DNA of 64,000 bases from Sphingomonas sp. SORGH_AS_0879 (GTDB lineage: Bacteria; Pseudomonadota; Alphaproteobacteria; Sphingomonadales; Sphingomonadaceae), in assembly GCF_030819175.1 (NCBI RefSeq), contig NZ_JAUTBJ010000002.1, forward strand, positions 1,746,001-1,810,000, given 5' to 3'. The notes beneath the pieces were generated by a model. That model had not been told where the DNA came from. It made no database searches and saw only the letters and a list, made by a program, of their open reading frames with translations. Below are positions 1 through 10,284 of the stretch, piece by piece (the first letter of the stretch is position 1; the number at the start of each line of letters is the position of its first letter). The translations under genes and the position numbers were made by a program.

Positions 1-137
1 TGAAGGCGACGGTACCGCGCTATCGGTACGACCAGCTGATGCGGCTGGGCTGGAAGGTGTTCCTGCCGGTGTCGCTGTTCTGGGTATTCTTGGTGTCTGG
101 CGTGCTGATGTATGCGCGCGTGGGAGTTCCAGCATGA
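1..137 (+). CDS. nuoH: NADH-quinone oxidoreductase subunit H, C-terminal end (partial)
   Basis: The open frame enters from the left edge (first complete codon at base 3) and ends with TGA at 135-137. The about 44 visible residues carry the typical NuoH ending: a charged [14 protein letters not shown] stretch, then a hydrophobic helix ([14 protein letters not shown]). NuoH is the quinone-site membrane subunit of complex I. Its stop overlaps the nuoI start as ATGA, which suggests translational coupling. Identity rests on this tail and on the nuoI-N genes that follow; the rest lies outside the window. Confidence 0.85.
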   Translation, partial: KATVPRYRYDQLMRLGWKVFLPVSLFWVFLVSGVLMYARVGVPA

Positions 138-619
138 GCGTCGCTCAGTACGTCAAGGCTTTTACGCTGTGGGAGTTCGTGAAGGGCCATGCGCTGACCC
201 TTCGCTACTTCTTCAAGCCGAAGGCGACGATCAACTATCCGTTCGAGAAGAACCCCATCTCTCCGCGTTTCCGGGGTGAGCACGCGCTGCGTCGCTATCC
301 CAATGGCGAGGAGCGGTGCATCGCGTGCAAGCTGTGCGAGGCGATCTGCCCCGCCCAGGCGATCACGATCGAGGCGGAGCCTCGCGACGACGGCAGCCGC
401 CGCACGACGCGCTACGACATCGACATGACCAAGTGCATCTATTGCGGGCTGTGCCAGGAGGCTTGCCCCGTGGACGCCATCGTCGAGGGTCCGAACTTCG
501 AATTTTCGACCGAGACCCGCGAAGAGCTGATCTACGACAAGTCGAAGTTGCTCGATAACGGTGACCGCTGGGAAAGCGCGATCGCGGCGAACCTTGCCGC
601 CGATGCGCCGTACCGTTAA
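134..619 (+). CDS. nuoI: NADH-quinone oxidoreductase subunit I (two 4Fe-4S clusters)
   Basis: This 161-residue protein has two ferredoxin-type motifs, [12 protein letters not shown] and [12 protein letters not shown]. Each has the CxxCxxCxxxCP spacing of the N6a and N6b clusters that pass electrons from the peripheral arm of complex I towards quinone. Length is normal for the family. The ATG at 134 overlaps the nuoH stop by four bases. NuoI sits on the cytoplasmic face, docked to NuoH. A 49-bp gap follows before nuoJ, the largest space within this run of nuo genes. Confidence 0.97.
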   Translation: MSVAQYVKAFTLWEFVKGHALTLRYFFKPKATINYPFEKNPISPRFRGEHALRRYPNGEERCIACKLCEAICPAQAITIEAEPRDDGSRRTTRYDIDMTKCIYCGLCQEACPVDAIVEGPNFEFSTETREELIYDKSKLLDNGDRWESAIAANLAADAPYR

Positions 620-668
620 AGCCCGCGACCATCGGTTCGGGGCGGACAGAAAAGGGGCCTGACAGGCA

Positions 669-1280
669 GTGATACAGGCTATCGCCTTCTATATTTTCGC
701 GACCGTGGTGATCGTGTCCGCAGGGCTCACGATCGCGTCGCGCAATCCGGTGCACTCGGTCATGTGGCTGATCCTGGCGTTCTTCAACGCCGCGGGCCTC
801 ATGGTGCTGTGCGGGGCCGAGTTCATCGCGATGCTGCTCGTCATCGTCTATGTGGGCGCGGTCGCGGTCTTGTTCCTCTTCGTCGTCATGATGCTCGATA
901 TCGAGGTCGCGGCGATGCGGGCGGGCTTTGCGCGCTACCTGCCGCTGGGTCTGGCGCTCGCCGTCGCCCTGCTGGCCGAGATCATCATCGCGTTCCAGGC
1001 GTGGAGCGTCGGCGGCGTGCAATTGGCCGCGCGTGCCGCGCCCATCGCGCCGGAGGTGTCCAACATTCAGGCGATCGGCAACCTGCTCTACACGCGCTAC
1101 CTGTTCATCTTCGAGGGGGCGGGCTTGGTCCTGCTCGTCGCGATGATCGGCGCGATCGTGCTGACACATCGCAAGCGCGGTGGTGTCCGTCCGCAGAACA
1201 TCGCCAAGCAGAATGCGCGTCAGCCGCATGAGGCGACCCGCAATATCAATCAGCCCATCGGGCAGGGGGTGGAGCTGTGA
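669..1280 (+). CDS. nuoJ: NADH-quinone oxidoreductase subunit J
   Basis: The 203-residue hydrophobic protein has about five membrane segments and the conserved NuoJ core [19 protein letters not shown] near residues 55-75. That segment includes the helix with a pi-bulge involved in coupling proton transfer. The start is GTG at 669, preceded by an AGG-containing leader (acaggca). The C-terminal tail (about residues 170-203) is hydrophilic and probably cytoplasmic. The stop overlaps the nuoK GTG start (GTGA). It is part of the membrane arm of complex I. Confidence 0.95.
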   Translation: MIQAIAFYIFATVVIVSAGLTIASRNPVHSVMWLILAFFNAAGLMVLCGAEFIAMLLVIVYVGAVAVLFLFVVMMLDIEVAAMRAGFARYLPLGLALAVALLAEIIIAFQAWSVGGVQLAARAAPIAPEVSNIQAIGNLLYTRYLFIFEGAGLVLLVAMIGAIVLTHRKRGGVRPQNIAKQNARQPHEATRNINQPIGQGVEL

Positions 1281-1585
1281 CGATCGGTCTCGTCCATTAT
1301 CTGGTCGTCGCGGCGATCCTGTTCACCATGGGGGTGCTGGGTATCTTCCTCAACCGGAAGAACCTGATCGTCATCCTCATGGCGATCGAACTCATCCTGC
1401 TCGCCGTGAACCTGAACCTCGTCGCCTTCTCGGCCGCGCTTCAGGATCTGGTGGGGCAGGTCTTCGCCATGTTCGTGCTGACCGTGGCCGCCGGTGAATC
1501 GGCGATCGGTCTGGCGATCCTGGTCATCTATTTCCGTGGCCGCGGCACCATCGCGGTCGACGACGTCAACCGGATGAAGGGGTAA
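1277..1585 (+). CDS. nuoK: NADH-quinone oxidoreductase subunit K
   Basis: This 102-residue, three-helix membrane protein has the conserved glutamates expected in NuoK ([15 protein letters not shown] and [13 protein letters not shown]). These acidic residues lie in the proton channel between NuoJ and NuoN. The length matches the family exactly. The GTG start lies inside the nuoJ stop (GTGA), so it is probably translationally coupled. nuoL follows five bases after the stop. Confidence 0.96.
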   Translation: MTIGLVHYLVVAAILFTMGVLGIFLNRKNLIVILMAIELILLAVNLNLVAFSAALQDLVGQVFAMFVLTVAAGESAIGLAILVIYFRGRGTIAVDDVNRMKG

Positions 1586-1590
1586 TCGGG

Positions 1591-3699
1591 TTGATCCTCG
1601 CTATCGTCTTCCTGCCGTTGCTGGCCGCCGCCATTGCGGGGTTCGGCAACAAGGCCATCGGGAACGTGCCCGCCAAGGTCGTCACGACCGGCGCGCTGTT
1701 CATTTCCTGTGCGCTGTCCTGGCCGATCTTCATCGGCTATCTGAGCGGTGCCGATGTCGCGACCGTCACGCCGGTGCTCCACTGGATCACCAGCGGCGAC
1801 ATGTCGGTCGACTGGTCGCTGCGCGTGGACTCGCTGACCGCGATCATGCTGGTGGTCATCACCAGCGTCTCGGCGCTGGTCCATCTCTATAGCTGGGGCT
1901 ATATGAGCGAGGAGCCGGATCAGCCGCGCTTCTTCGCCTATCTCTGCCTCTTCACCTTCGCGATGCTGATGCTCGTGACGGCGGACAATCTGGTCCAGAT
2001 GTTCTTCGGCTGGGAAGGCGTGGGTCTCGCGTCCTATCTTCTGATCGGCTTCTGGTTCCGCAAGCCGTCGGCCAATGCGGCCGCGATCAAGGCGTTCGTC
2101 GTCAACCGCGTCGGCGATCTAGGCTTCATGCTGGGCATCTTCGGAACCTTCCTGGTGTTCGGCACCGTCTCGATCCCCGCGATCTTGGCCGCCGCACCCG
2201 GCATGGCGGGCTCGACCATCGGTTTCCTCGGATACCGGTTCGACACGATGACCGTGCTCTGCCTGCTGCTGTTCGTCGGTGCGATGGGCAAGTCGGCGCA
2301 GCTCGGCCTCCACACCTGGCTGCCGGACGCGATGGAAGGCCCGACCCCGGTGTCGGCGCTGATCCACGCGGCGACCATGGTGACGGCGGGCGTGTTCATG
2401 GTGTGCCGCCTGTCGCCGATGTTCGAAACCTCGCCGACCGCGCTCGGTGTCATCACCGTGATCGGCGCCTGCACCTGCTTCTTCGCGGCGACCGTCGGCA
2501 CGGTGCAGACCGACATCAAGCGGGTCATCGCCTATTCGACCTGTTCGCAGCTCGGCTATATGTTCTTTGCCGCAGGCGTCGGCGCGTATGGCGCGGCGAT
2601 GTTCCACCTGTTCACCCACGCCTTCTTCAAGGCGCTGCTGTTCCTGGGTGCGGGCTCGGTAATCCATGCGATGCACCATGAACAGGACATGCGCTATTAT
2701 GGCGGCCTGCGTCGTCACATCCCGGTGACCTTCTGGGCGATGATGATGGGCACGCTGGCGATCACCGGCGTCGGTATCCCGGCTCTGTTCGGCAATCCGA
2801 TGGCGTTCGGTTTCGCGGGCTTCCACTCAAAGGACGCGATCATCGAAGTCGCCTATGCGGGTGGTTCGGGCTTCGCCTTCTGGGCGGGCGTTATCGCGGC
2901 GCTGCTGACCAGCTTCTATTCGTGGCGTCTGATGTTCCTGACCTTCTGGGGCAAGCCGCGCTGGACCGGGTCGGAGCATATCCAGCACGCGATCCATGAC
3001 GCGCATGGTCACGGCCATGACGATCATGCGCACGGCCACGCTCATGATGCGCATCACAATGACGCGCATTCGGAGGATGCCGGTCACGAGCCGCATACGC
3101 ACGACGCGGGTCACACCGACGTGCCGGAAGGCACCGGCGGCTATCATCCGCATGAGAGCCCGCTGGTCATGCTGATCCCGCTGATCGTCCTGTCGATCGG
3201 TGCGATCGCGGCGGGCTTCGTCTTCCATGGCTGGTTCATCGAGCCGGAAGCGGGCGAGAGCTATTGGAAGGGTGCGATCGCCTTCAACGAGCATCTGATG
3301 CACTCGATGCATGGCGTGCCGGTGTGGGTGAAGCTGTCGGCGACGGTGGTGATGCTGCTCGGTCTGCTGACCGCGTATCTGACCTATATCCGTGCACCGG
3401 AGTTCCCGGCCAAGTTCGCGGACCAGTTCCGCATCCTGTACCGCTTCCTCCTCCACAAATGGTATTTCGACGAGATCTACCATTTCCTCTTCGTGCGCCC
3501 CGCCTTCGCGATCGGCCGGTTCCTGTGGCACCGTGGCGACGAGAAGACGATCGACCGCTTCGGCCCCAATGGTGTTGCCTGGCTTATCCAGCAGGGCAGC
3601 AGGGGCGCGGCGCGCTTCCAGACGGGATACCTTTACAGCTATGCCTTCGTCATGTTGATCGGCCTGACTGCGGCCGTCACCTGGGCCATTTTGGGTTGA
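1591..3699 (+). CDS. nuoL: NADH-quinone oxidoreductase subunit L with a His-rich loop
   Basis: The 702-residue antiporter-like proton-pumping subunit at the tip of the complex I membrane arm. Core motifs are visible, including [18 protein letters not shown] and [20 protein letters not shown]. The C-terminus carries the lateral-helix region and a final transmembrane anchor. The start is TTG at 1591, five bases after nuoK. One oddity: residues about 465-525 form a strongly His-rich hydrophilic insertion with roughly 18 histidines in under 60 residues, placed between two membrane segments. Its role is unknown; metal binding or buffering is only a guess. Confidence 0.96.
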   Translation: MILAIVFLPLLAAAIAGFGNKAIGNVPAKVVTTGALFISCALSWPIFIGYLSGADVATVTPVLHWITSGDMSVDWSLRVDSLTAIMLVVITSVSALVHLYSWGYMSEEPDQPRFFAYLCLFTFAMLMLVTADNLVQMFFGWEGVGLASYLLIGFWFRKPSANAAAIKAFVVNRVGDLGFMLGIFGTFLVFGTVSIPAILAAAPGMAGSTIGFLGYRFDTMTVLCLLLFVGAMGKSAQLGLHTWLPDAMEGPTPVSALIHAATMVTAGVFMVCRLSPMFETSPTALGVITVIGACTCFFAATVGTVQTDIKRVIAYSTCSQLGYMFFAAGVGAYGAAMFHLFTHAFFKALLFLGAGSVIHAMHHEQDMRYYGGLRRHIPVTFWAMMMGTLAITGVGIPALFGNPMAFGFAGFHSKDAIIEVAYAGGSGFAFWAGVIAALLTSFYSWRLMFLTFWGKPRWTGSEHIQHAIHDAHGHGHDDHAHGHAHDAHHNDAHSEDAGHEPHTHDAGHTDVPEGTGGYHPHESPLVMLIPLIVLSIGAIAAGFVFHGWFIEPEAGESYWKGAIAFNEHLMHSMHGVPVWVKLSATVVMLLGLLTAYLTYIRAPEFPAKFADQFRILYRFLLHKWYFDEIYHFLFVRPAFAIGRFLWHRGDEKTIDRFGPNGVAWLIQQGSRGAARFQTGYLYSYAFVMLIGLTAAVTWAILG

Positions 3700-3703
3700 T
3701 CGC

Positions 3704-5257
3704 GTGATGCAGGGCTTCCCGATCCTCTCCGTCATGCTGGCGGTCCCGGCCATTGCCGCGATCGCCTGCCTCTTCCTCAACGCGAACGGCGCGCGGATGC
3801 TGGCGCTGGCCGCCACGCTGGTCGACTTCGCCCTGGGCATCCTGCTCTGGACGCAGTTCGATGTGGGCGGCGCGCAGTGGCAGTTCGTCGAACATGCCCC
3901 CGGCGTCTTCGGCCCGTTCGGCTGGTCGCTCGGTATCGATGGCTTCGCGCTGATGCTGATCATGCTCAGCGTGTTCCTGATGCCGATCTGCATCGGCGCA
4001 AGCTGGCGTTCGATCGACAAGCGGGTGCCCGAATATATGGGCCTGTTCCTGTTCACCGAGGTGCTGATGATCGGCACCTTCGCGGCGCAGGATCTGTTCC
4101 TATTCTACGTCTTCTTCGAAGCCGGCCTGATTCCGATGTACCTCATCATCGGCATCTGGGGCGGAGCGAACCGCATCTACGCGTCGTACAAGTTCTTCCT
4201 GTACACGCTGCTCGGCTCGCTGCTGATGTTCGTCGCGATGCTCTATATGGCGCGCACGGCGGGCACGACGTCGATCCCGGCGCTGCTGGCCTATGACTTC
4301 CCGACCTCGGTCCAGACCTGGTTGTGGATCGCCTTCTTCGCCTCGTTCGCGGTCAAGATGCCGATGTGGCCGGTCCACACCTGGCTTCCCGACGCGCACG
4401 TTCAGGCCCCGACGGCGGGTTCCGTCATCCTGGCGGGCGTGTTGCTGAAGCTGGGCGGCTATGGCTTCCTGCGCTTCCTGTTGCCGATGTTCCCGGAGGC
4501 AAGCGGACAGCTTACCTGGCTGATCTTTGGCCTGTCGGCGGTGGCGGTGATCTATGCATCGCTGGTCGCGCTGGTGCAGTCCGACATGAAGAAGCTGATC
4601 GCCTATTCGTCGGTCGCGCACATGGCGATCGTGACCATCGGCCTCTATGCCTTCAACCAGCAGGGCATCGAAGGCGCGATGATCATGATGCTCAGCCACG
4701 GGCTGGTGTCGGGGGCGCTCTTCCTGTGCGTCGGCGTCATCTATGACCGGCTGCACACCCGCGAGATCGCCCGGTACGGCGGGCTGTCGATCAACATGCC
4801 GAAATATGCGGTGCTGTTCCTGTTCTTCACCATGGCGTCGATCGGTCTGCCGGGCACCAGCGGGTTCGTCGCCGAGTTCCTGTCGCTGATGGGCACCTAT
4901 CAGGTGTCGACCTGGACGGCGTTGCTCTGCACCACCGGTATCATCCTGGGTGCGGCCTATATGCTCTATCTCTACCGGCGGGTCGCTTATGGCGAGATCA
5001 AGTCGGACGAGGTGGCGGCGATGCCCGACCTGTCGCACCGCGAACTGTGGTTGCTGGCACCGATCGCGGCGGTGACGCTGTGGATGGGCGTGTACCCGGA
5101 GAGTTTCCTCGCGCCGATGCGCAAGGACGTGACGATCCTGCTCCAGCGGATCGACCGGGCGAACCCCGGTTCGGACAGCCGCCCGACCGCAGGCAACCCC
5201 GCGCTGGCCACCACCCACGCCCCTGAGCACCAAGCTGCGCACGGGGAGGCGCACTGA
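3704..5257 (+). CDS. nuoM: NADH-quinone oxidoreductase subunit M
   Basis: The 517-residue antiporter-like subunit of complex I. It shows family motifs such as LFYVFFEAGLIPMYLIIGIW (with the conserved channel glutamate) and KMPMWPVHTWLPDAHVQAPT (with the conserved lysine). The start is written as GTG 3704, but the ATG directly after it at 3707 is equally possible. The C-terminal tail is hydrophilic and His/Pro-containing. The stop shares one base with the nuoN start (TGATG), so the two are likely coupled in translation. Confidence 0.96.
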   Translation: MMQGFPILSVMLAVPAIAAIACLFLNANGARMLALAATLVDFALGILLWTQFDVGGAQWQFVEHAPGVFGPFGWSLGIDGFALMLIMLSVFLMPICIGASWRSIDKRVPEYMGLFLFTEVLMIGTFAAQDLFLFYVFFEAGLIPMYLIIGIWGGANRIYASYKFFLYTLLGSLLMFVAMLYMARTAGTTSIPALLAYDFPTSVQTWLWIAFFASFAVKMPMWPVHTWLPDAHVQAPTAGSVILAGVLLKLGGYGFLRFLLPMFPEASGQLTWLIFGLSAVAVIYASLVALVQSDMKKLIAYSSVAHMAIVTIGLYAFNQQGIEGAMIMMLSHGLVSGALFLCVGVIYDRLHTREIARYGGLSINMPKYAVLFLFFTMASIGLPGTSGFVAEFLSLMGTYQVSTWTALLCTTGIILGAAYMLYLYRRVAYGEIKSDEVAAMPDLSHRELWLLAPIAAVTLWMGVYPESFLAPMRKDVTILLQRIDRANPGSDSRPTAGNPALATTHAPEHQAAHGEAH

Positions 5258-6720
5258 TGAGCTATTCGTTCAATCTTCTGATGGTCCTGCCCGAGTTGGT
5301 GCTGACCCTCGGCGCGATCGCGCTGATGCTCGTCGCCGCCTGGGGCGGGACCGCCTCGACGCGGGGCATCTCGATCGCGGCGGTGTTCGTGCTGGCGGGG
5401 GCGATGGTTTCGCTCGCCGGTCCTGCGACCACGGGCGGGCTCGCCTTTGGTGGCCTGTATCGCGCGGACGCCTTTGCGGGTTTCGCTAAGGTGCTGATCT
5501 ATCTGGCGACCGCGGTGGCGATCGTCATGGCGCCCGGCTTCTTCGCCAAGACGGCGGGTGAGGATTTGCGGCCCGAATATCCCATCCTCATGCTGCTCTC
5601 GGCCGTGGGCATGGGCATGATGGTGTCGGCGGGCGATCTGCTGACGCTCTATGTCGGCCTCGAACTCCAGAGCCTGTCGGCCTATGTGCTGGCCAGCTTC
5701 ATGCGCCGTGACAGTCGTTCGGCGGAAGCGGGGCTGAAGTATTTCGTCCTCGGCGCGCTGGCCTCGGGTATCCTGCTTTACGGCATCTCGCTGGTGTACG
5801 GCTTTTCGGGGTCGACCGACTTCGCGCAGATCGCGACCGCCTATGGCCGTGATGCCGCGATGGGCACGCGCTCGCTGGGCCTGGTGTTCGGCCTGGTGTT
5901 CGTGTTCGCAGGTCTGGCGTTCAAGATGTCGGCGGTGCCGTTCCACATGTGGACCCCGGACGTCTATGAAGGCGCGCCGACCCCGGTGACGGCCTTCTTC
6001 GCCTCGGCGCCCAAGGTCGCGGCCATGGCGCTGGCCATCCGCGTCGCCGTGGAGGCGATGGGTTCGGCGGTGCAGCAGTGGCAGCAGATCGTGACCTTCG
6101 CAGCGCTGGCGTCGATCATCCTGGGTGCCGTGGCGGCCATCGGGCAGACCAACATCAAGCGACTGCTGGCCTATTCGTCGATCAACAATGTCGGCTTCGC
6201 GCTGATCGGTCTGGCGGCGGGCACGGCGCAGGGCGTCGCGGCGGTGCTGACCTATCTGACCATCTACGTCATCATGACGCTGGGTGCGTTCCTGATCGTC
6301 ATCCGGATGCGCGACGAGAACGGCAATCCGCTGGAGTCGATCGCCAGCCTGTCGGGCCTGTCACGGACCCGCCCGGCACTGGCCTGGGCGATGGCGTTCT
6401 TCATGTTCTCGGTTGCGGGCATCCCCCCGCTGCTCGGCTTCTATGCCAAGTTCGCGGTGTTCAATGCGGCGGTCGCGGCTGGGCTGTTCCCGCTGGCGGT
6501 CATCGGTGTCGTCGCCTCGGTGATCGGCGCTTATTATTATCTGCGCATCATCAAGACGATGTTCTTCGATGAGCCGGCGGGTGCCTGGGACAACGGCGAT
6601 GCGCAGCCGGTCGAGAACGGTCTGATCGCGCTGTCGGCGCTGTTCGTTTCGCCGGTCGGTTATCTGGCGATCCCGCTGCTCGGCGCATGGTCGCTGGCGG
6701 CGGCACGGGCGCTGTTCTGA
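5257..6720 (+). CDS. nuoN: NADH-quinone oxidoreductase subunit N
   Basis: The 487-residue third antiporter-like subunit, closing the nuo operon. The motif LTLYVGLELQSLSAYVLASF carries the conserved glutamate, and KMSAVPFHMWTPDVYEGAPT carries the conserved lysine. Length is normal. Its last 34 bases overlap the start of the biotin ligase gene in another frame. That is the usual order in Alphaproteobacteria and suggests that birA and coaX are co-transcribed with nuo. Confidence 0.96.
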   Translation: MSYSFNLLMVLPELVLTLGAIALMLVAAWGGTASTRGISIAAVFVLAGAMVSLAGPATTGGLAFGGLYRADAFAGFAKVLIYLATAVAIVMAPGFFAKTAGEDLRPEYPILMLLSAVGMGMMVSAGDLLTLYVGLELQSLSAYVLASFMRRDSRSAEAGLKYFVLGALASGILLYGISLVYGFSGSTDFAQIATAYGRDAAMGTRSLGLVFGLVFVFAGLAFKMSAVPFHMWTPDVYEGAPTPVTAFFASAPKVAAMALAIRVAVEAMGSAVQQWQQIVTFAALASIILGAVAAIGQTNIKRLLAYSSINNVGFALIGLAAGTAQGVAAVLTYLTIYVIMTLGAFLIVIRMRDENGNPLESIASLSGLSRTRPALAWAMAFFMFSVAGIPPLLGFYAKFAVFNAAVAAGLFPLAVIGVVASVIGAYYYLRIIKTMFFDEPAGAWDNGDAQPVENGLIALSALFVSPVGYLAIPLLGAWSLAAARALF

Positions 6721-7442
6721 GCCGATTGCTGCATGTCCCGGAAACGGGATCGACCAATGCCGATCTTCGCCAGCTTGCCGAAGCAGGCGGCGAAGACGGT
6801 AATTGGGACGGCCTTTGGCTCCGCGCCGACCGGCAGACGGCGGGGCGCGGACGCCAGGGGCGGGAATGGTCCTCGCCCTCCGGCAATTTCTATGGCTCGA
6901 CCTTGGTGCGCTTGCGCCCCGGCGATCCGATGCCCGCGACGCTGGCACTGGTCGCCGCCGTCGCGATCGAGGACGCCGTCCGGTCCTGCATCCCCGACAT
7001 CGGGCCGCGGCTCTGCCTGAAATGGCCCAATGACCTGCTGATCGACGGCGCCAAGCTGTCGGGCATTCTTCTGGAGCGAACCGGCGATGCGGTCGTCATC
7101 GGCATGGGGATCAACCTGGCGTCGGCCCCGGACCTTCCCGACCGCGCCACGACCGCGCTCCGCGATCATGGCGTCGATGTCGCGCCCGCGACGATGCAGG
7201 CGCTGCTCGCCGATGCGATGACCCATTGGGTCGCAGTCTGGCGTGGGGTCGGCCTGTCCGCCGTGATCGAAAGGTGGGAAGGGCGGGCCCATCCACAGGG
7301 CACCACGCTGACGGCCAGACTGCCCGATGGTCAGGCGCTTACGGGCAGTTTTCAGGGACTGGCGCCGGACGGTGCGCTGCAACTCGGCTTGGCGGATGGC
7401 GTGACCCATGTCATCCACGCCGGTGACATCTTCCTGGTCTGA
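6687..7442 (+). CDS. birA: Biotin--[acetyl-CoA-carboxylase] ligase, monofunctional
   Basis: The protein (251 residues from ATG 6687) activates biotin with ATP and attaches it to the biotin carboxyl carrier protein. Motifs: [10 protein letters not shown] at the N-terminal edge of the catalytic domain, [19 protein letters not shown] (biotinyl-AMP loop), [17 protein letters not shown], and a small C-terminal domain. There is no N-terminal helix-turn-helix, so it is the class that ligates biotin but does not repress biotin genes. The start overlaps nuoN by 34 bases. A later start (TTG/CTG near 6726) is possible, because recognisable homology only begins around residue 13. Confidence 0.93.
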   Translation: MVAGGGTGAVLSRLLHVPETGSTNADLRQLAEAGGEDGNWDGLWLRADRQTAGRGRQGREWSSPSGNFYGSTLVRLRPGDPMPATLALVAAVAIEDAVRSCIPDIGPRLCLKWPNDLLIDGAKLSGILLERTGDAVVIGMGINLASAPDLPDRATTALRDHGVDVAPATMQALLADAMTHWVAVWRGVGLSAVIERWEGRAHPQGTTLTARLPDGQALTGSFQGLAPDGALQLGLADGVTHVIHAGDIFLV

Positions 7443-7452
7443 AGGACGAACC

Positions 7453-8235
7453 ATGCTGCTTGCGATCGATGCCGGGAACACGAACGTGGTCTTCGCGCTG
7501 CTCGATGGGCGAGTGATCAAGGGCCGCTGGCGCATCGCCACCGATCCGCGCCGGACGGGCGATGAATATGCGGTGTGGCTCAGTCAGTTGCTGGCGCTGG
7601 AAGGCTATGCCCGTGAGGACGTGACCGGCGTCATCATCGCCACCGTCGTCCCGCGTGCGCTCCACAATTTCCAGGTGCTGGCGCAGAAATATTTCAAGGT
7701 CGATCCGCTGATTGCTGGGAGAGCGCCGGTCGAGTGGGGGATCGCGATCGACGTGGACGAACCCGCTTCGCTGGGCGCGGACCGAGCGGTCAACACCATC
7801 GCAGCGCATGAACTCCATGCGGGCGACCTCATCACCATCGATTTCGGCACGGCGACCACCTTCGACATCAGCGACTATCGGGGTGCCTACAAGGGCGGGA
7901 TCATCGCGCCGGGGATCAACCTGTCGCTCGATGCGCTGGTCACCGCCGCCGCCAAGCTGCCGCGCATCGCGATCGAGGCGCCGGCCAGCCGCGACGTCAT
8001 CGGCCGCAACACGGTGGACCAGATGCATATCGGCATCTTCTGGGGCTATGTCGCGATGATCGAGGGGCTGGTCGCGCGACTGAAGGCGCAGGTCGGGCGG
8101 CCGGTCAAGGTGCTCGCGACCGGCGGCCTGGCGGCGTTGCTCAGCCCGCATACCGATGTTTTCGACCATATCGAACCCGACCTGACCATTCAGGGGCTGG
8201 CGATCCTGTGGGAACGCGCCCATATTGGCCGATGA
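7453..8235 (+). CDS. coaX: Type III pantothenate kinase
   Basis: This enzyme phosphorylates pantothenate in the first step of coenzyme A synthesis. The 260-residue protein belongs to the ASKHA fold: [16 protein letters not shown] at the N-terminus (phosphate 1 loop), [11 protein letters not shown], then [12 protein letters not shown] (phosphate 2) and [18 protein letters not shown] chose ATG 7453 because GAAGGA (7441-7446) is correctly spaced before it and the family motif starts at residue 3. An upstream in-frame codon at 7408 would only add an unrelated extension overlapping birA. Confidence 0.96.
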   Translation: MLLAIDAGNTNVVFALLDGRVIKGRWRIATDPRRTGDEYAVWLSQLLALEGYAREDVTGVIIATVVPRALHNFQVLAQKYFKVDPLIAGRAPVEWGIAIDVDEPASLGADRAVNTIAAHELHAGDLITIDFGTATTFDISDYRGAYKGGIIAPGINLSLDALVTAAAKLPRIAIEAPASRDVIGRNTVDQMHIGIFWGYVAMIEGLVARLKAQVGRPVKVLATGGLAALLSPHTDVFDHIEPDLTIQGLAILWERAHIGR

Positions 8236-8369
8236 AGTTTCGGATCGGACAGCCCGCGAAAAGCCGCAGGGCGTCCGCATCCGCAAAGGAATGACCGCGC
8301 TTTGACCGGCGCACCCCTATCGCCCCGAACCCGCTTTCAGCGGGGTGGGCGTCCATTGTCAGGAAGTGA

Positions 8370-10004
8370 ATGACTCCCAAGAAAGAATTGCTGTTCTGCG
8401 CGCTCGGTGGCTCGGGCGAAATCGGCATGAACGTGAACCTGTACGGCACCGAAGGTAAATGGGTGATGGTCGATTGCGGCATCACCTTCGCCGATCCGGC
8501 CTATCCGGGCATCGACGTGATCCTGCCCGACCTGAGCTTCATCGAGGACCGGCTGGACGATCTGGTCGGCATCGTGCTGACCCATGGTCATGAGGACCAT
8601 ATCGGCGCGCTGCCCTATCTGGCCGAAGACCTGGGCGTGCCGATCTACGCCACGGCGTTCACCGCCGGACTGGTGCGCGGCAAGCTGGAGGAAGAGGGCA
8701 GCGCCAACCGCGTCAAGCTGCGCGTGATGGAAGCGGGCAAGGCGTTCGAGGTCGGTCCGTTCGACTTCACCTTCGTGCCCCTGTCGCACTCGATCCCCGA
8801 GGCGAACGCGTTGCTGATCGAGACGGCGGTGGGCCGCGTCTTCCACACCGGCGACTGGAAGATCGATGCGACCCCGGTGATCGGCAAGCCCGCCAGCCCC
8901 GCGCAACTCTCATCGATCGGCGACCGGGGCGTCGACGTGCTGGTCTGTGACTCCACCAACGCCTTCAACACCGAGGCGTCGGGCTCCGAAGCCAGTGTCC
9001 GCCCCGGCATTGCCGAGACGGTCGCCAAGGCCAAGGGGCGGGTCGTGGTCACCACCTTCGCCTCCAACGCCGCGCGTCTGGTGACGCTGGGCGAGGTCGC
9101 CAAGGAGACGGGGCGCAAGCTGTGCGTCACCGGCCGTTCGCTCGACCGGATTTTGAAGGTCGGCAAGGCCTGTGGCTACTTCAAGGGCTTCCCCGAGACG
9201 GTCGATCCCGAAACCGCGATGCGGCTGCCCAAGGACCGCGTCCTGATCGTCGCGACCGGCGGACAGGGTGAGCCGCGCGCGGCGCTGTCGCGGATCGCGG
9301 AGGGCAGCCACACCATCCGGCTCGACACCGGCGACACGGTGATCTTCTCGGCGCGCCAGATTCCGGGCAATGAGACGGCGGTCGGTCGCATCCAGAACAT
9401 CCTGGCGGGCAAGGGCGTCCGCATGGTCACCGAGCGTCAGGCGCATGTCCATGTCTCCGGCCATCCCGGCCAGCCCGAACTGGCGCAGATGTACAAGTGG
9501 CTGCGGCCCAACACGCTGATGCCCGTCCATGGCGAGATGCGCCACATGATGGAACATGCCCGCTTCGCGACGACGCAGGGTGTGCCGCAGACGCTGGTCC
9601 AGTCGGACGGCGACATGGTCCGGTTGCTGCCGGGCAATGCCACCAAGATCGGCAAGGTGCCGGTCGGGCGGCTGGTGCTGGACGGCGACGTCATCCTGCC
9701 ATCCGACGGATCGACCATGAACGAGCGACGCAAGCTGGCGATCAACGGCCAGATCTCGGTCGGTGTCGCGGTTGCCAAGGGGCGGCTGGTCGGCAGTCCG
9801 CAGATTCGCGTCCAGGGCGTGCCTGTCGAGGACGAGCGCGACGCGTTCATCGCCGAGGCGATTGCCGCCGCCGCCAAGGCGGTGGATGGCCCGCGCCGCG
9901 CCAGCGACAAGCTGCGCGAGGATATCCGTCTGTCGGTGCGCAAGGTCGCGACGCGCTGGACCGGCAAGAAGCCGATCGTCGACGTCCTGCTGATCGAGGG
10001 ATAA
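8370..10004 (+). CDS. rnj: Ribonuclease J
   Basis: The 544-residue metallo-beta-lactamase/beta-CASP ribonuclease acts in mRNA decay and rRNA maturation. The zinc-binding motif HGHEDHIGALPYL is at about residues 71-83, followed by SHSIPEA, HTGDWKID, the beta-CASP region (VVVTTFASNAARL) and HVSGHPGQPELAQMYKWL with PVHGEMRHM. The start at 8370 is preceded by AGGAAG (8361-8366). The 134-bp gap after coaX contains no other gene that I can see. A DUF1467 gene follows three bases after the stop. Confidence 0.96.
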   Translation: MTPKKELLFCALGGSGEIGMNVNLYGTEGKWVMVDCGITFADPAYPGIDVILPDLSFIEDRLDDLVGIVLTHGHEDHIGALPYLAEDLGVPIYATAFTAGLVRGKLEEEGSANRVKLRVMEAGKAFEVGPFDFTFVPLSHSIPEANALLIETAVGRVFHTGDWKIDATPVIGKPASPAQLSSIGDRGVDVLVCDSTNAFNTEASGSEASVRPGIAETVAKAKGRVVVTTFASNAARLVTLGEVAKETGRKLCVTGRSLDRILKVGKACGYFKGFPETVDPETAMRLPKDRVLIVATGGQGEPRAALSRIAEGSHTIRLDTGDTVIFSARQIPGNETAVGRIQNILAGKGVRMVTERQAHVHVSGHPGQPELAQMYKWLRPNTLMPVHGEMRHMMEHARFATTQGVPQTLVQSDGDMVRLLPGNATKIGKVPVGRLVLDGDVILPSDGSTMNERRKLAINGQISVGVAVAKGRLVGSPQIRVQGVPVEDERDAFIAEAIAAAAKAVDGPRRASDKLREDIRLSVRKVATRWTGKKPIVDVLLIEG

Positions 10005-10007
10005 GCC

Positions 10008-10283
10008 ATGCACTGGACGTCGGCCCTCGCGATCTACGTCCTGTTCTGGTTCCTGGCGGTGTTCCTGGTCCTGCCCTTCGGGGTCAGGACCGCGCATGAG
10101 GCGGGGGCCGAGCATATCCCCGGCACCGCCGAAAGCGCGCCGCATGTCTTTCTGATCGGACGCTTCTTTCTCCGCACGACGATCGTCGCGACGGTGATGT
10201 TCGGCCTGTTCTATCTGAATTACGTCCATGGCTGGATCACCGCCGACATGCTCGACTGGAGCGGGGTGAGCCGGGGCGTCTGA
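10008..10283 (+). CDS. DUF1467 family small membrane protein
   Basis: A 91-residue protein with two hydrophobic segments (about residues 5-27 and 48-72) separated by the conserved loop PFGVRTAHEAGAEHIPGTAESAP. This pattern is typical of the alphaproteobacterial DUF1467 family, which usually sits immediately after RNase J, as here. Function is unknown. It follows rnj by three bases and precedes the WYL regulator by one base, so it is probably in the same transcript. Confidence 0.85.
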   Translation: MHWTSALAIYVLFWFLAVFLVLPFGVRTAHEAGAEHIPGTAESAPHVFLIGRFFLRTTIVATVMFGLFYLNYVHGWITADMLDWSGVSRGV

Positions 10284-10284
10284 C

